NCBI GenBank assembly: GCA_050084515.1
Contig: CM114273.1
Span: forward strand, 27,218,001-27,282,000
Length of the DNA: 64,000 bases
Source: Blasia pusilla
Taxonomy: Eukaryota; Marchantiophyta; Marchantiopsida; Blasiales
Direction: 5' to 3'
Positions 33,083-45,100 of this stretch are shown one piece after another. The notes beneath the pieces were generated by a model. That model worked only from the letters and a program-made list of their open reading frames with translations. It was not told where the DNA came from and made no database searches. The translations under genes were made by a program, and so were the position numbers. How positions within the stretch are numbered: position 1 is the stretch's first letter; each line of letters opens with the position of its first letter.

Positions 33083-34318
33083 GGTAACCCCTCGGTATCT
33101 CACTCCACTCCGTGTCACACCACTACTACTGCTCGCACTACCCCGTTCTTCCGAACTCTGGAAGAACGTCGTGATGACAAACCCTGTCTCACCCGCTCAA
33201 GCACTCAAACTCACCAAGAGTCTCCCACACTCCTCACTAGCTCACCTACGCTAACATCAATCCCGTGATGACATACCCGGCCTCACGCACACTCAACACT
33301 CGGGCTCACCATGAGCCTCCCAACTGACTCACCTAACCTAGCGACACTCTCTCGGGTCATACACGCGACCTCTACTCGGCAACCGCAGTATATCCACCAA
33401 CATGCTACACATGAACACAATCTACACTCGTCACCATCACTGCACCCACCTAGCACCACCTGCTACTCGATACCTAGCACTCTCAATCACACACGATAAG
33501 TGCAGGAAAAGGAACTCGAATGGGTAACCTGATCACGCCCTCCAACCTGGTGCACCGTCAACATGCACTCCTCCACGTGATATGACAACCTCCGCAACAC
33601 AACACTCTCCTCGACCAACACGTTGATTCGGACAACTCGTCGGCATCATGCGCACTGCCCCTCCATCGTCAACTCTCGCAACGCCCTATCGCGCCCCAAA
33701 AACATCATGTCACGCAAACCTCTCCGTCCATCCCCACACACGGCATGTAACCTGACTCACCCTGGTTGGGCTCCACTCCTACCACGTACGACTATCCGAC
33801 CACGTGAACATGATCTCGACCACATCCGGACTCTCAACCATGTCTGCCCTGCCCCCTTACCATGTTGCCCCTACCACGTTACCTAAATGGGGAACCTTAG
33901 CCCGTACCCCTATGGCTCCCTTGGGCCTTAAAATGGGGGGGCGCCCTATGCGCGCATCCCACCTCGAGGGGGGGGCAGGGCGCACGCCGTCCGCGCCCTA
34001 ACCCTAGCCTCCTTTACTTGATAGCCCCGGCGGTTGCAAGCCCTCAAGCTGCTTTTCTTCTCTCTCTCGACACCTTGCTATTAGACGACGCTATACCTGC
34101 CGTCACAACCTGCGCTACACCCTGTTGCTATCCCCCATCAATCCGCACCAGCAAAATCTGAGAAAAACGGACAGCGCTTCCGCCCACAGCCTTCCAAACA
34201 GAAAAATGACAAACACCCGCAATACACGCGTCTCCATGGGCTCCCGACCAAGGCAACTCGCTTGCCTACCTGCAAACAACGAATTCCCACCAGCCCCCTG
34301 ACATCTTTCTCATGTAAA
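33083..34318 (-). other. Copy F 5' leader
   Basis: No supportable gene. C-rich on the plus strand. Lies between the 5' LTR and gag in the minus orientation; a primer-binding site could not be recognised. Confidence 0.45.
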
Positions 34319-34775
34319 AATAAAGAGTAGTAAAAACGGCACACCCGGCCTAAAACTCCACTCCTCAATCTACATCGGCATATCGAGCCTCATCCACCTT
34401 GTGCTATCAAAGAATTCGGACGCTAGCACCCTAGTCCTATCTGCTCCAACGGCCCAACATGAGAAAGATGGCTTAGGAAAGCCACCTTCCTCTCTTATAT
34501 AGGGTTGGGAAGAGCCACAAGGCTCTTCCCCTAAAAGTAGCCCTCCCCTTGGTAACCTACGCACACAGGTTACCAGGGGCGGGTGACCTAGTCAACAAGT
34601 CACCCGGCTGTGAAAGACCTCAACATGAAAATTGTCAGAAACGACGTTCCTGACACAATGGACCTATCCTCAACCTCATCCGACACAGTGGGACAAAGTT
34701 ACACTCAAGATAGTCCGTTGGCTCCTATGTCCTATCCACGATAGATCTCGGCCTATCGGCTACTCAGATGTGACA
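34319..34775 (-). repeat. Copy F 5' LTR (block Y)
   Basis: Direct repeat of 25257-25735. Starts TGTCACATCTGAG on the minus strand at 34775; TATATAA on the minus strand at 34495-34501. Lacks the adjacent block X seen at the other end. Confidence 0.7.
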
Positions 34776-35665
34776 ACCGGGATCCGCATTGAGTTGTCGA
34801 GTGATATGCCGATCTTCCGACGACCCTACAGGTACAGTGATATGGAGAGGGCTCTGATTCATAGTAAGAGCCAGGACTTGGTCGGAGGAGGACTAGTGGA
34901 GATGTCGCATGGAGAGTATGCATCTGCCACTGTCATGCCTGCCAAGAAGGATGTGCATGGTAATTGGACGGATAGGCGGATATGTGGGGATTACCGACCT
35001 ATCAATCGGCAGACAAAGTCCGATAGGTATGCCATGCCCACCCCTGAGGAGATCTTTGATGCAATTGGTCACGCAAAGGTCTTCAATTCATTGGATTTGC
35101 GAGCCGGATACCATCAGCTGCCTATCAAATTGGAGGACATGCAGAAGACGGCATTTTGGGGCATCGATCCTCACGGGAAGGATTGTTTGTACCACTGGCG
35201 GTTCTTACCATTTGGGTTAAAGAACGCCCCGACTGAGTTTTAGAGGGTCATGGATAGGATCTTGGCTGGTTTGGATTTTGCTAGGTGTTAAATTGATGAC
35301 ATCGTAGTCTTTAGCGCCACGATTGAGGAGCATGAGCGACATCTAGAGGAGGTGTTTCGACAATTGCAATTACATGGATTGAAGCTATATACAGGCAAGT
35401 GCAAGTTCTTCTACAACCAAATTGAGTACTTGGATCATATGATATACCTAGGGGGCCTTGGTGTTCAGCAGACGAAGATAGAGGCTATCTCACGCATTCC
35501 ACGCCCTACAGATGTGAGTCGTGTTCGCGCATTCATGGGATTGGTGAACTTCTATCGGCGATACATCAAGGGATTCAGTTCGATTGCGAAGCCGCTGACC
35601 TTGCTGACCAAGGTGGATCACGAGTGGCACTAGGGGGATGAGCAAGAGCGAGCATTTCAGTTGCT
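34776..35665 (+). pseudogene. Copy B, resumed: reverse transcriptase
   Basis: Continues copy B after copy F: GIRIELSSDMPIFRRPYRYS, MSHGEYASATVMPAKKDV, SLDLRAGYHQLPI, FLPFGLKNAPTEF, then TAG at 35241 (CAG in copy D), and IDDIVVFSA where the Tyr before IDD has become a stop (TAA near 35289). Further stop at about 35633. The frame ends at ERAFQLL, where an LTR remnant begins; RNase H and integrase are missing. Confidence 0.8.
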
Positions 35666-35797
35666 CTCATGCGAGAGAGTGCACACCTTTGAGAGCTATG
35701 GTGTAGAGAGTGATTGGATCTTACTTTATTGGAGATATTTTAGTACTTCTTGTCTTGTTGTTTAGATGCCATGAGTTAACATGGGATCGTGCGTGTT

Positions 35798-36035
<238 letters not shown>

Positions 36036-38940
36036 TGTTAGGTTTTGTGCAAAAATAGGTTTGTGACACCATACATAAGACATTGTTGTTGGTTCTCGCC
36101 CATGCTCTTGTTCTTATGGATGTGAAGCACCTTCAATTACTCCAACTTAAGTCTATTTGAATCTCCAAATGATTGCTCATTTGTGTAATTCATGTGACGG
36201 GGAAGAGACGTATCTAGCCTGCCTTCAGCACACTTAAGTGATTGGAGTCAGTTAATTCTTGTAATGGCAATGTGATGTGTTTCAACCTACTCTTAGCGTA
36301 GGTAGCAACGTCTTCAACACCACCTTTTGATTATCGAGACTGATGAAGTGCCATCCTTGCTTCTCCATATCCATTTGCGAGTCTCTCTCTTAGACCCCTT
36401 ATTATTATTATTGTGCACATACATATTGCCAGATAACATACAACTCACTATAATTATCTCAAATTTGCTTCATACTCCACTAAGCCCTCAAATCTTGGAT
36501 CACCATCCACTCAATAATTTTTTCACTCACTTGCCTCCAAATAAAAAGTTTACCTTGAGTACCCACTAAAAATAATAAAATTTTATTTTTCTACACTCCT
36601 CGTGAAGAGTTACCCCCAAATTCGAAAATGCTATCATATGGTGGCTATGGCAGCCCTATAGAAATGATGACAACTTCTTACTAAAAAATTGAAATCATGC
36701 ACTTTTTTTAAGACATTGTTCTTGACTTCCTAATCTACAACTTCGTTAAATCATATCCTTCATCCCACCTTCCATCTGAAGTTGACAACGACTATTGTGC
36801 ACCCTACGATCTCAACTTCTAAAAAAAATCTATAGTGCTTTTGTGCTAATTTCTTCCACACAAATTTTTAAACCTATGAGACATAAATCCAACGAGCTAA
36901 AGGGTGATCTCAAGAGCACTAGCATGGAGAACCCCATCCCTATACTCAAATTATATAAAAGATCAAGCAACCCTTCAGTGTGTCACTCTCCCATATAAAA
37001 ATAGGAATAATAAATAACACAAACAAGTAGCTCTTACTCTTGTGAGTACTCCCATGAGTCATTGATTGGGGAATACGGTCCCCAAATTGCACAAACAATG
37101 AGACACCAACGAGTTCCCACATTGTAGAACTCTCAATCTCTCATTCTCTCTTTGTAATCACAACCAATCACATATCTCACACAAATCATCTCTTTGTCTC
37201 ATGTTAAACCAACCCACTCTCCTAATAAGAGGTTTAGGTCACTCACAAGGCAAGGAGGATCATAGCTCCGCCGCCTTATGCCAAGAAGATCAACAAAGAC
37301 AGAATGAGCTCCAAAGCTGTCTCTTCTTGGGTATGCCCTCTACCCTCTTCCAAACTCTCTCCATGGTAATCTATGCTTGCGAGTCACCTCCTTGGCTCTT
37401 GACTTGCTGTAGGGGATGAAGGGCCATTTCCCAAACTAGAAGGTCAACTCTACTACTAGCGATAACTTACTCCAAATAGTAAGTTTATCTATATCGCTCC
37501 AAATGAGCCACAATTAAATGGAAACCTGTTCTCTCAGATTACCCAAAGCCTCAACAGGTCACCCTCGACATCTTGAGGCTGTCCTCGAATATCCTTGAAG
37601 GTGCTCTACCAAAACTCATCAATCCATCCTAAAAGATGTGACATTCTCCACATCGCCATAGTATATTTGGATTATATTTGTTATAGCAAGCTATTATATT
37701 TCATCTCAAAGGATGTTGTGACATTACTTACGTTTGTTGTACTAGTTGTATTTGAGAAATTTCTCCTTTCAATCGTTGGCTATGTTGTGAGAACAATCCT
37801 TGTCAAGTTCTAAGCATTTCTTTATTTTCAAAAAAAATCTGCTCGATAACAACCTTTGTTGCCCAAGTAGCTCTCAAGTTGTTTTTCATTGCTTAATCTA
37901 TAGCTCTGTCGCCCGAATAACTTTCGAGCTACAGACATTTCCATAGAATCGTGTATTATTTTGTATCTATCTCACATTTTATCAAATGTAAGTATTAAAA
38001 AGAAAGGAGTCATGTGTAACTTGTGGACCACTTCTTTTAAGTCTTTAAGATGACGATTGCGCCAAGCTAGACTACAAGGTGCCTATGGTCGTAGTGACTG
38101 TTTTGATAAGTGGTAGTTTTAATGCCTTAATATATGCCAAATTCAACATTCTAACCGTTTAATACACCATTCGTTCCCCAAGAGGATCACTTTTCTATCT
38201 TGAAAAGGAGATACGTTAAGAAAATAGTCTATTCATTCAAATTTTCTCCTTAACATCAAATCAATTTGATCACCCATCTTCACTCACGATCTCCTCAAAG
38301 TAGAACACTCAACTTCCCAATTGGATATATTCTAAAAAGAAATAGAATAGTATAATTATGATTTTGAATCCTAATGAACAAGAGAGAATCACAAAGAATC
38401 TATAGTAATAAGATGGCTCTTCCTACTCTCATAGCTAAACTCGTCTTCGAAGGTTATTCTCTCTCTAAGAGATTTCCTACATCTACATCACTGCATTTTC
38501 TCTCTCTCGAGGATTGAGAATCATACACTTTCCATATTATGCAAATCCAATAGAATTAAGACCGTCACCCTCACACTTCACAATGGAAAAGTGGAATACT
38601 CACTATTGCATCAAAGACATATGGGAACTTTGAAAGTATACAAAGCTCAAGATTCTACCCTCGCTTAAGCTTGGGTCTTTCTAACAACATCTCAACAAGC
38701 ACACTAGAATGATAGTTCTTCCTTCTCTAGAGTCTTCTTAAATCCTTAGCTATGGAATCATTTCTTTAGATATGAAGCGTTGTCGTATCGTAAAATCACC
38801 CACTATGTTAACTCCTCTATCATTAAGTGTTAGAGAGAGTTTTATTAGTATTAAGTAAATTAGCTTAGATCCAGGTAAACTTTGTATTCTATGTTAAGAT
38901 ACAATTATTAAGGAAAAGTTTGAGTTAATGTTAAAATCAC
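36036..38940. other. AT-rich region without a recognised gene
   Basis: Clearly AT-richer than the flanks, many short open frames, none recognisable. Probably 5' part of the Helitron-derived block or older decayed sequence. Confidence 0.5.
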
Positions 38941-41495
38941 ATTCATGCTTCCTTCCTAATACTTTTTTTTGGGCTAATGCTACTAGAAGGGGAGCGTCAT
39001 TGGTTACGGTTACTTCTCCATCATGTGAGAGGATCTCAATCATATCAAGATTTGAGAACCATCGATGGTGTAGTTTATCCTACCTTCAAAGAGACCGCTA
39101 TTCAGATGGGACTTTTGGAGGACGATAGAGAGATCTTTTCTTGCTTTGAAGAGGAGGTTGTCATTCGTACTGGCTATTCATTACGTCTACTCTTTGCCAT
39201 CAGTCTTCTATATAATACACCTTCCGTTCCGGCTATAGTTTGGGAACATTTTTTTGGTTCCATTGACAAAAGATCTTCTACATCAAAGGCCTGAGGTAAT
39301 ATGCATGCCTTTTGTTAAGTCAAACTTTTTCTTATTTCTCTCATGAATATTTTAGGTACTTTATTTACGTTTTAACTTCTATATTTATTCCTTGTAACAG
39401 AGAATTGGTATTCCAACCCTTCCATTGGATGTTCACATTATTAATCTTGCGTTATTGGAGGTCCATTACCATCTTCAAGATCATGGTAAAAGTATGGCGG
39501 ACTTCCCTGAGATGCCTCAACCAGATTTCCAAGCTCGTGATTTATCTATTTAGTGTCTAGAAGAGGAAGAGCTTTCCTACAATGATGATATGCTTTGTGA
39601 ACGTGTGAGAGCAAGAGAGATTTCTTTTAATGATGGACAACGAGCTATTTGGGAAGTTATTTGTAATGCTTTTCGCGATATCTTACAGGATGCGCCACCT
39701 TCTGTAAGTGGATATTATGTATAGTATATATTATTATTATTATTTTACTCTTTTAATTTCTTTAAGTTTTATTCTTTTGAAGTGCTTTTCTGTAACAAAA
39801 AATATGGATTTTTCAGGAAAACTTTTCTTTATCGATGGTCTTGGCGGAAGAGGAAAAACATTTTTGTACAACCTTCTTCTTGCAATGGTACGGAGCAAGG
39901 GTCATATAGCTCTTGCAATTGCATCTTCGGGGATTGCCGCTTTATTATTGGATGGAGGTCACATTGCTCATTCTCAATTTAAGATTCCTATCCAAGTACA
40001 TGAAAATTCCACTTGCAAGTAAGTCTAGATTTAAAATTTATTTTCCTTTTATGGCATGCATATCATTGTTTTATTCTTAAATTTATCCTTCATAAATATT
40101 CCTCACATATTGTTTTGTAATCGATTTTCCAGCCTATCGGTCAATAGTCATATGGCCCGCCTTATACAAAAGGCGAAGTTGATCGTGTGGGATGAACCTC
40201 CTATGACCCATCGTCACGCATTTGAGGCCGTTAATCATACTTTCCAACATATCATGGGTTTGATGGATCCTCGATTACGAGACTTGCCTTTTGGGGGGAA
40301 GATCATTTTATTTGATGGTGACTTTCGACAATTTATTCCAGTTGTTTGTCGTGGAGATCGTGCCATAGTTATGCGTGCAAAAATTGTGGTGGAGATCTCT
40401 TATTTGGTCTGACGTGAGATTATTGAAACTCACTACCAACATGAGAGTTAATACTTTAAAGGTATTAAAGAATAAACCTAATATTTCATCTTTTCCATTT
40501 CATGTGGTTTTTGTTTATTTTTAATATTTACTTATTCCTTCATCTTATATTTATTTGTAGGATATGCACGAGAAGAGCAAAAAGCGTTTGCAACGTGGTT
40601 ATTAGAGGTAGGAGAGGGTCGTGTACCGTTACATTTGGACCTTGGAGAGGATTTTATACAAGTTCCGGATGCGATAATTGTTAAAACCACAAGGATGAAT
40701 GATCTCATTGACATTGTTTATGGACACGATGTTCATAAGTGGAGTGACATTGATTTCTTGAGGGGTATATCCATTTTGTCAACCAAGAATAATATTGTGG
40801 ACATTATAAACGCGGAAATCATGTCTCTATTTCCATGAGAGGTAATATTTATATTCTTGAATATCATTATTATATTTTCATTGTTGTATTGCTATATTTT
40901 TCTATCATCTGTCTTATTATTAATGATTTATTTTGTTTTTGCAGGAGCATACTTTTTTGAGTGCTGATTCTGTTTCCGACAATGAGATGAGACTTGTTTA
41001 TCCAACAGAAATTTTGAATACATGTTTACCATCTGGATTGCCACCTCATTGTTTGACTTTGAACTCCGATAATGCTATTATGGAATATGAATGGAGCAAA
41101 GGGACAAGCAAATGAGACTCGGCTGGTGATAGATGGCTTTAGTCGACTTCTTATAGATGCAAAAATTATCACGGGAAAAAAACATTGGATTTTGAGTTTT
41201 CATTCCACGCAGTCCATTGATTGCTTCTGATTTTGGCCTACTTTTTGATTTAGGACGATTTCAATTTCTTATTCGTCTTACTTTTACAATGATTATTAAT
41301 AAGTCTCAAGGTCAAACATTAGATAAAATTGGTATTTACTTGCCCAATCCAACATTTTCTCATGGGCAATTGTATATTGCCTTGTTAAGAGTAGGCTCGA
41401 AGAATTCTATTCATATTATGAAAGATAATGAAAATGCTACTAACAAAATATGGATTTACACTAAAAATGTTATATATAATGAAATGTTAAATTAA
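38941..41495 (+). pseudogene. Helitron-type PIF1-like helicase, intron-containing and decayed
   Basis: Segments in order: LLEGERHWLRLLLHHVRG and TIDGVVYPTFKETAIQMGLL (38977-39240); LPLDVHIINLALLEVHY after TAACAG (39401-39700); Walker A region GKLFFIDGLGGRGKTFLYN (39815-39880); Walker B LIVWDEPPM and FGGKIILFDGDFRQFIPVV (40140-40360); LGEDFIQVPDAIIVKT (40640-40690); LVYPTEILNTCLPSGLPPHC (41000-41060); RLTFTMIINKSQGQTLDKIG and FSHGQLYIALLRVGS (41270-41400). These are the Helitron helicase C-terminal motifs. Apparent GT/AG introns separate several parts (for example GTAAGTGG at 39703, GTAAGTC at 40020). Frame changes near 39250 and 40385 and a stop near 39554 inactivate it. Helitron ends (TC...CTRR) were not resolved; the rolling-circle Rep domain was not found. 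Confidence 0.75.
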
Positions 41496-42184
41496 AATAA
41501 CATTAGATGTATGAAATTTTGCATTAGTATGCATTTTCTAAATTTTATAATATTTTATTAATTGATATGGATAATATGATTAATTTTGTATATGCTAAAT
41601 TTTGATGCCCACATTTATATGATATTCTTCCTAGTTAGTAAAACTAGCGTAAGCTAACCCAGAGTAAGTTAACCTAGAGAGGAATCGCCGGCCCGTGATG
41701 AAAAGCAAACAAAGATGCACTTCGATAAAAACGAGTGATGGAAAACCCGTCGGAAGTACAAAAGAGGGACTCAAAGAGTCAAAACCTGAAGGCCACAACA
41801 GGACCAGAAAAGGAAGAAGGGGCAAGAAGTGGTGTTTTCCCGTTCTCTCTCGAGATGCCGGAGCTCCGAAGGTGAAGGCCGGGGGACTCGGGGGATCGGG
41901 CGACGCCGCTTGCCGCGCGGGTGGGCCTTCCCGTCGTGCGCTATGGGGGTTTCCCGTCCCGTCCCGCCGAAGTGGCTTGCGAGAGGCCTCGGAGGGATGA
42001 GGCTGGAGGTCTCATTGCATCGGACGATTGCGGTTGCACAGGTCTCAGCAGACAGAGGCAGCAGAGGCAGGTAACGAGGGATCGAGAGGGCTAGCGAGTT
42101 GGAGGGGAGGGGAGGGGATTCGGGTTGTGCGGTTCATCGGGTCGGTGTGGGGAAGCAGCAAGGAGCTGCTGGCGTTGAGGAGTC
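41496..42184 (+). promoter_or_regulatory. TIC40 upstream region and probable 5' UTR
   Basis: Composition switches from AT-rich to GC- and CpG-rich at about 41840, as for a housekeeping-type plant promoter and leader. No clear TATA box. The Helitron relic ends about 690 bp upstream of the ATG. Confidence 0.45.
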
Positions 42185-45100
42185 ATGGCCCCGGCGACGC
42201 CAGCGTTGAGTGCGCAAATCTCTTCGTGCTGCAGTTCCAGCAGCAGCAGCAGCAGCAGCATGGGCAGCTGCTTGCGAGCCGTGGCGGGGTGCGGACCGGG
42301 ACGGCAGCAGGAAGGGCCCATTGTGTGGGGAAGGGGTTTAAGAGCATGGAAGACGAGGCCAGAGCTCAAGGGAAAAATCTTTCACTTTGTCGGCGCGGGG
42401 AGTGCGCATGGGCGTGCGCCTCAAGTGTGGAGGGTGACTGCTATGGCTAGAGGGCAGGAGAAGGGAAGAACAGGTGCGGATTTCAGTACCCGTCAATTCT
42501 GGGGTTTTACAATCTTTGCTGTGAATCGCTTCAATCCATCTGAGCTGTAGTTTGGAGATTGGGTTCTTCCATGAATTTTGCAGTATCTGGATAAAATGGA
42601 AAACCGGTTCCTAAGCGTATGAATTCATTTTATTTACTTCCCTTTATTTTTCTGTCAACAAAAAGACCAGATCTCTCGTCTCTCAATGTCTCTTAACTCA
42701 GCAGGCACCTCCATTAAAATTGGGTCTTCGGAGGGCTGAAGAAATGCTATTGACGTGAGAATACTTGTGGCATGGACGTTTTTTTTAGACTATGGAGATG
42801 AGAACTTATCGAGGGAGTCGGTAGATGTAGCACCTTCGCTGAACCTGCTCCGCATTGCCAAGACTTAGCATTTGTTCTCAAACCTCCTCTATCATCCATG
42901 GGAGGCTTATCTATATTACCGTAGTGGGGACATGAGGGACGGATAAATCATCTCTAAAAACTTAATGCCAGAAAAATGTCAACGTTCGTTGAAAGTATGG
43001 CTTCAATTCTGGAAGTCTACCACCAGGTGTCGTAACGGACTGGGGAATAATTTCCATACCACTTTTCTGGATGTGCTACAAATTATGCGATGGCGCTTGC
43101 AGAGGAAGTAGAGGCACCGTCAAGCACCTTCGAAAGCATTGGAGTGGATCCGGGCTCTCAGTCCTCTTACGTGTATGTGCTTCCGTAAACTTGTCATGGC
43201 AGTCACGAAGTCTACCATGTTCATGAGTGTTCTGCAGACCTACAAGATAGATAAATTGTCTCAAATTTTATGTTGCTACTATTCAAAGCATATGTGGATG
43301 ATCTACTGGTACTGATTCACACACCTCTATGCTTGTTTGTTCCCTCTGTCCATTCACCAGGTTACAATGTGTTCTAGTTTTCCCAATGTAATGCCAAGCT
43401 CACTCCATGCAAGCACGGAACTCTAGGTTGTGTGAACATGGCGCTTGATGAGCATTGGATTGACCCCTCTTAGGTTGTGGCTGCAGAGGAGGACCACTTT
43501 TGTGGATCGGAGTTGGTGTAGGACTTGCAGCTGTCTTTTCGTGGGTGAGTTGGCAGGAAAAATACAAGACCAATCTGAATGTGCGACGTTAGGATTCACA
43601 TTTTCCTGCAACCATGTGAGACTAAGCATGCCGCTCGCTGCTAAACTTTGTTCAGAATTTCAGTCCGACTTGACTTGATGCTCCTTACCAATTGGTAATA
43701 TCAATGAATGATTGAGCATCTAGTCTGGGTCCTGTCTTTCCTACAAACACCTGTGCAGCGATCATTATGAGCGGACTCTTAGAAGTTGGATTTAGTCACT
43801 ACAATTATTTCTCTTATTCAACTTCTCTTTAAATTACAACTTCCTGTGTGTACAGAGATTCATAGTCTAAATAGTTATCTTTGTTCTGTTAGCGAAACTC
43901 ATGTTTGGCCTCTGTGCTTGCAGGCTGGAAATAGTTTAAAGGTATGACATCCACACTGCTTCTCATGTTGCAAATTCAATATATTTAAACGTAATAATCC
44001 AAAATGTCACACAAAATATACATCTCAACGCAAGCCTGAGTGAATTGGTCTGTTGCAAGCAGATCTTATACCTCCTTTAGTCCTCGGCTTTGATGATACG
44101 CGGTAACCCAGTTTAAGGGGTGACAGTTCTTTGTTCATTGAATTTGTTCAGTCTGACCTGACAATCTTATCACTGTATGATTTGAACAGAACTATGCAAT
44201 GCAACAAATGTTCAAGACCATGACCAGTCAAGCCATGTCAGGTGGTGGTATGCCAGGTGGCATGCAGGGGAGTATGCCTGGTGGTGGGATGTTTGGTGGA
44301 ATGCCGATGCCTCCTATGCCACCTGGATACCCATCCCCCTTCCCCCCAATGCCAGCAACTCCAAAGACAGCAGCGGCTGCAGCGCCACCTGTAGACACCA
44401 CTGTGTCTACTCCTTCGCAGCCTTCTACAAATCGTGGTCCTACTTCCACACCAGTTGAATCCCAAAAGCCTGGTACTGTGATTTTGGCCATATGGACGTT
44501 TCACTGTCACTAGTTTTCTTCACAGATTACTGAATTCGTGGTTGCAGGACCAGAGCAGCGGCTGTGAACGATTTTGAAATAATGCACTCTGTCACAGAAC
44601 TCCGACATCAGCTAACCATCACTTGTCTTCCTACAGTGAATCATGAATCTATTTATGTCAGCTTGTCATAACTATGACATCTGTTTGGTCTAAAGTAGAT
44701 TTCTGTTGTGGTTGGAATGTTAACTGGCTTGTCAATGTTCTAGAGGCTAAGTCAACCTGGGTGCACAATGTTCAGGATTCACATTTACGGATGTCAATGA
44801 AAACCTAGTCCTTGAGCAGCAGGAGGCAGCATCCAGGGCATCTAAAGAACAAGCATCCAAGTTACAGGATGAACCTGCAAGACCATTTTTCACTGATCCT
44901 GAGGTTAGCTCCACAACTGCTCACTACTTGTGTTGTAGCAGATGAATTTACATATTAGTGAGTGTTTCCTGAAGGTAGATTTGATCATGGGCTTGTAGCC
45001 AACTGGGATTCAGGTTGTTTCTTTTGGACAGGTTGTTGATGGAAATTTTCGCAATCGAAACAGTGATGCTGGGGCATCGCCCAATAGTGCACCTTTTGAG

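Larger units (their letters stand above)
25118..34775 (-). mobile_element. Copy F: nearly complete methyltransferase-bearing Ty3/gypsy element, minus strand
   Basis: About 9.66 kb with LTR-type sequence at both ends (25257-25735 and 34319-34775 are near-identical direct repeats, roughly 95 percent by eye). On the minus strand the order is gag (two CCHC knuckles), protease, C5 methyltransferase, reverse transcriptase/RNase H, integrase, PHD finger. It is the best template in the window for reading the broken copies. A clear target duplication was not found; flanks GGACCC and ACCGGG suggest a few shared bases at most. Confidence 0.8.

Noticed and set aside
25733-34001. Plus-strand open frames across 25.7-34.0 kb
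   Set aside because: They are antisense to the clear minus-strand gag, protease, methyltransferase and pol frames of copy F.
41740-41756. AACCCGTCGGAAGT upstream of TIC40 as a further palindrome copy
   Set aside because: Only one arm is present and no complementary arm follows; most likely chance.
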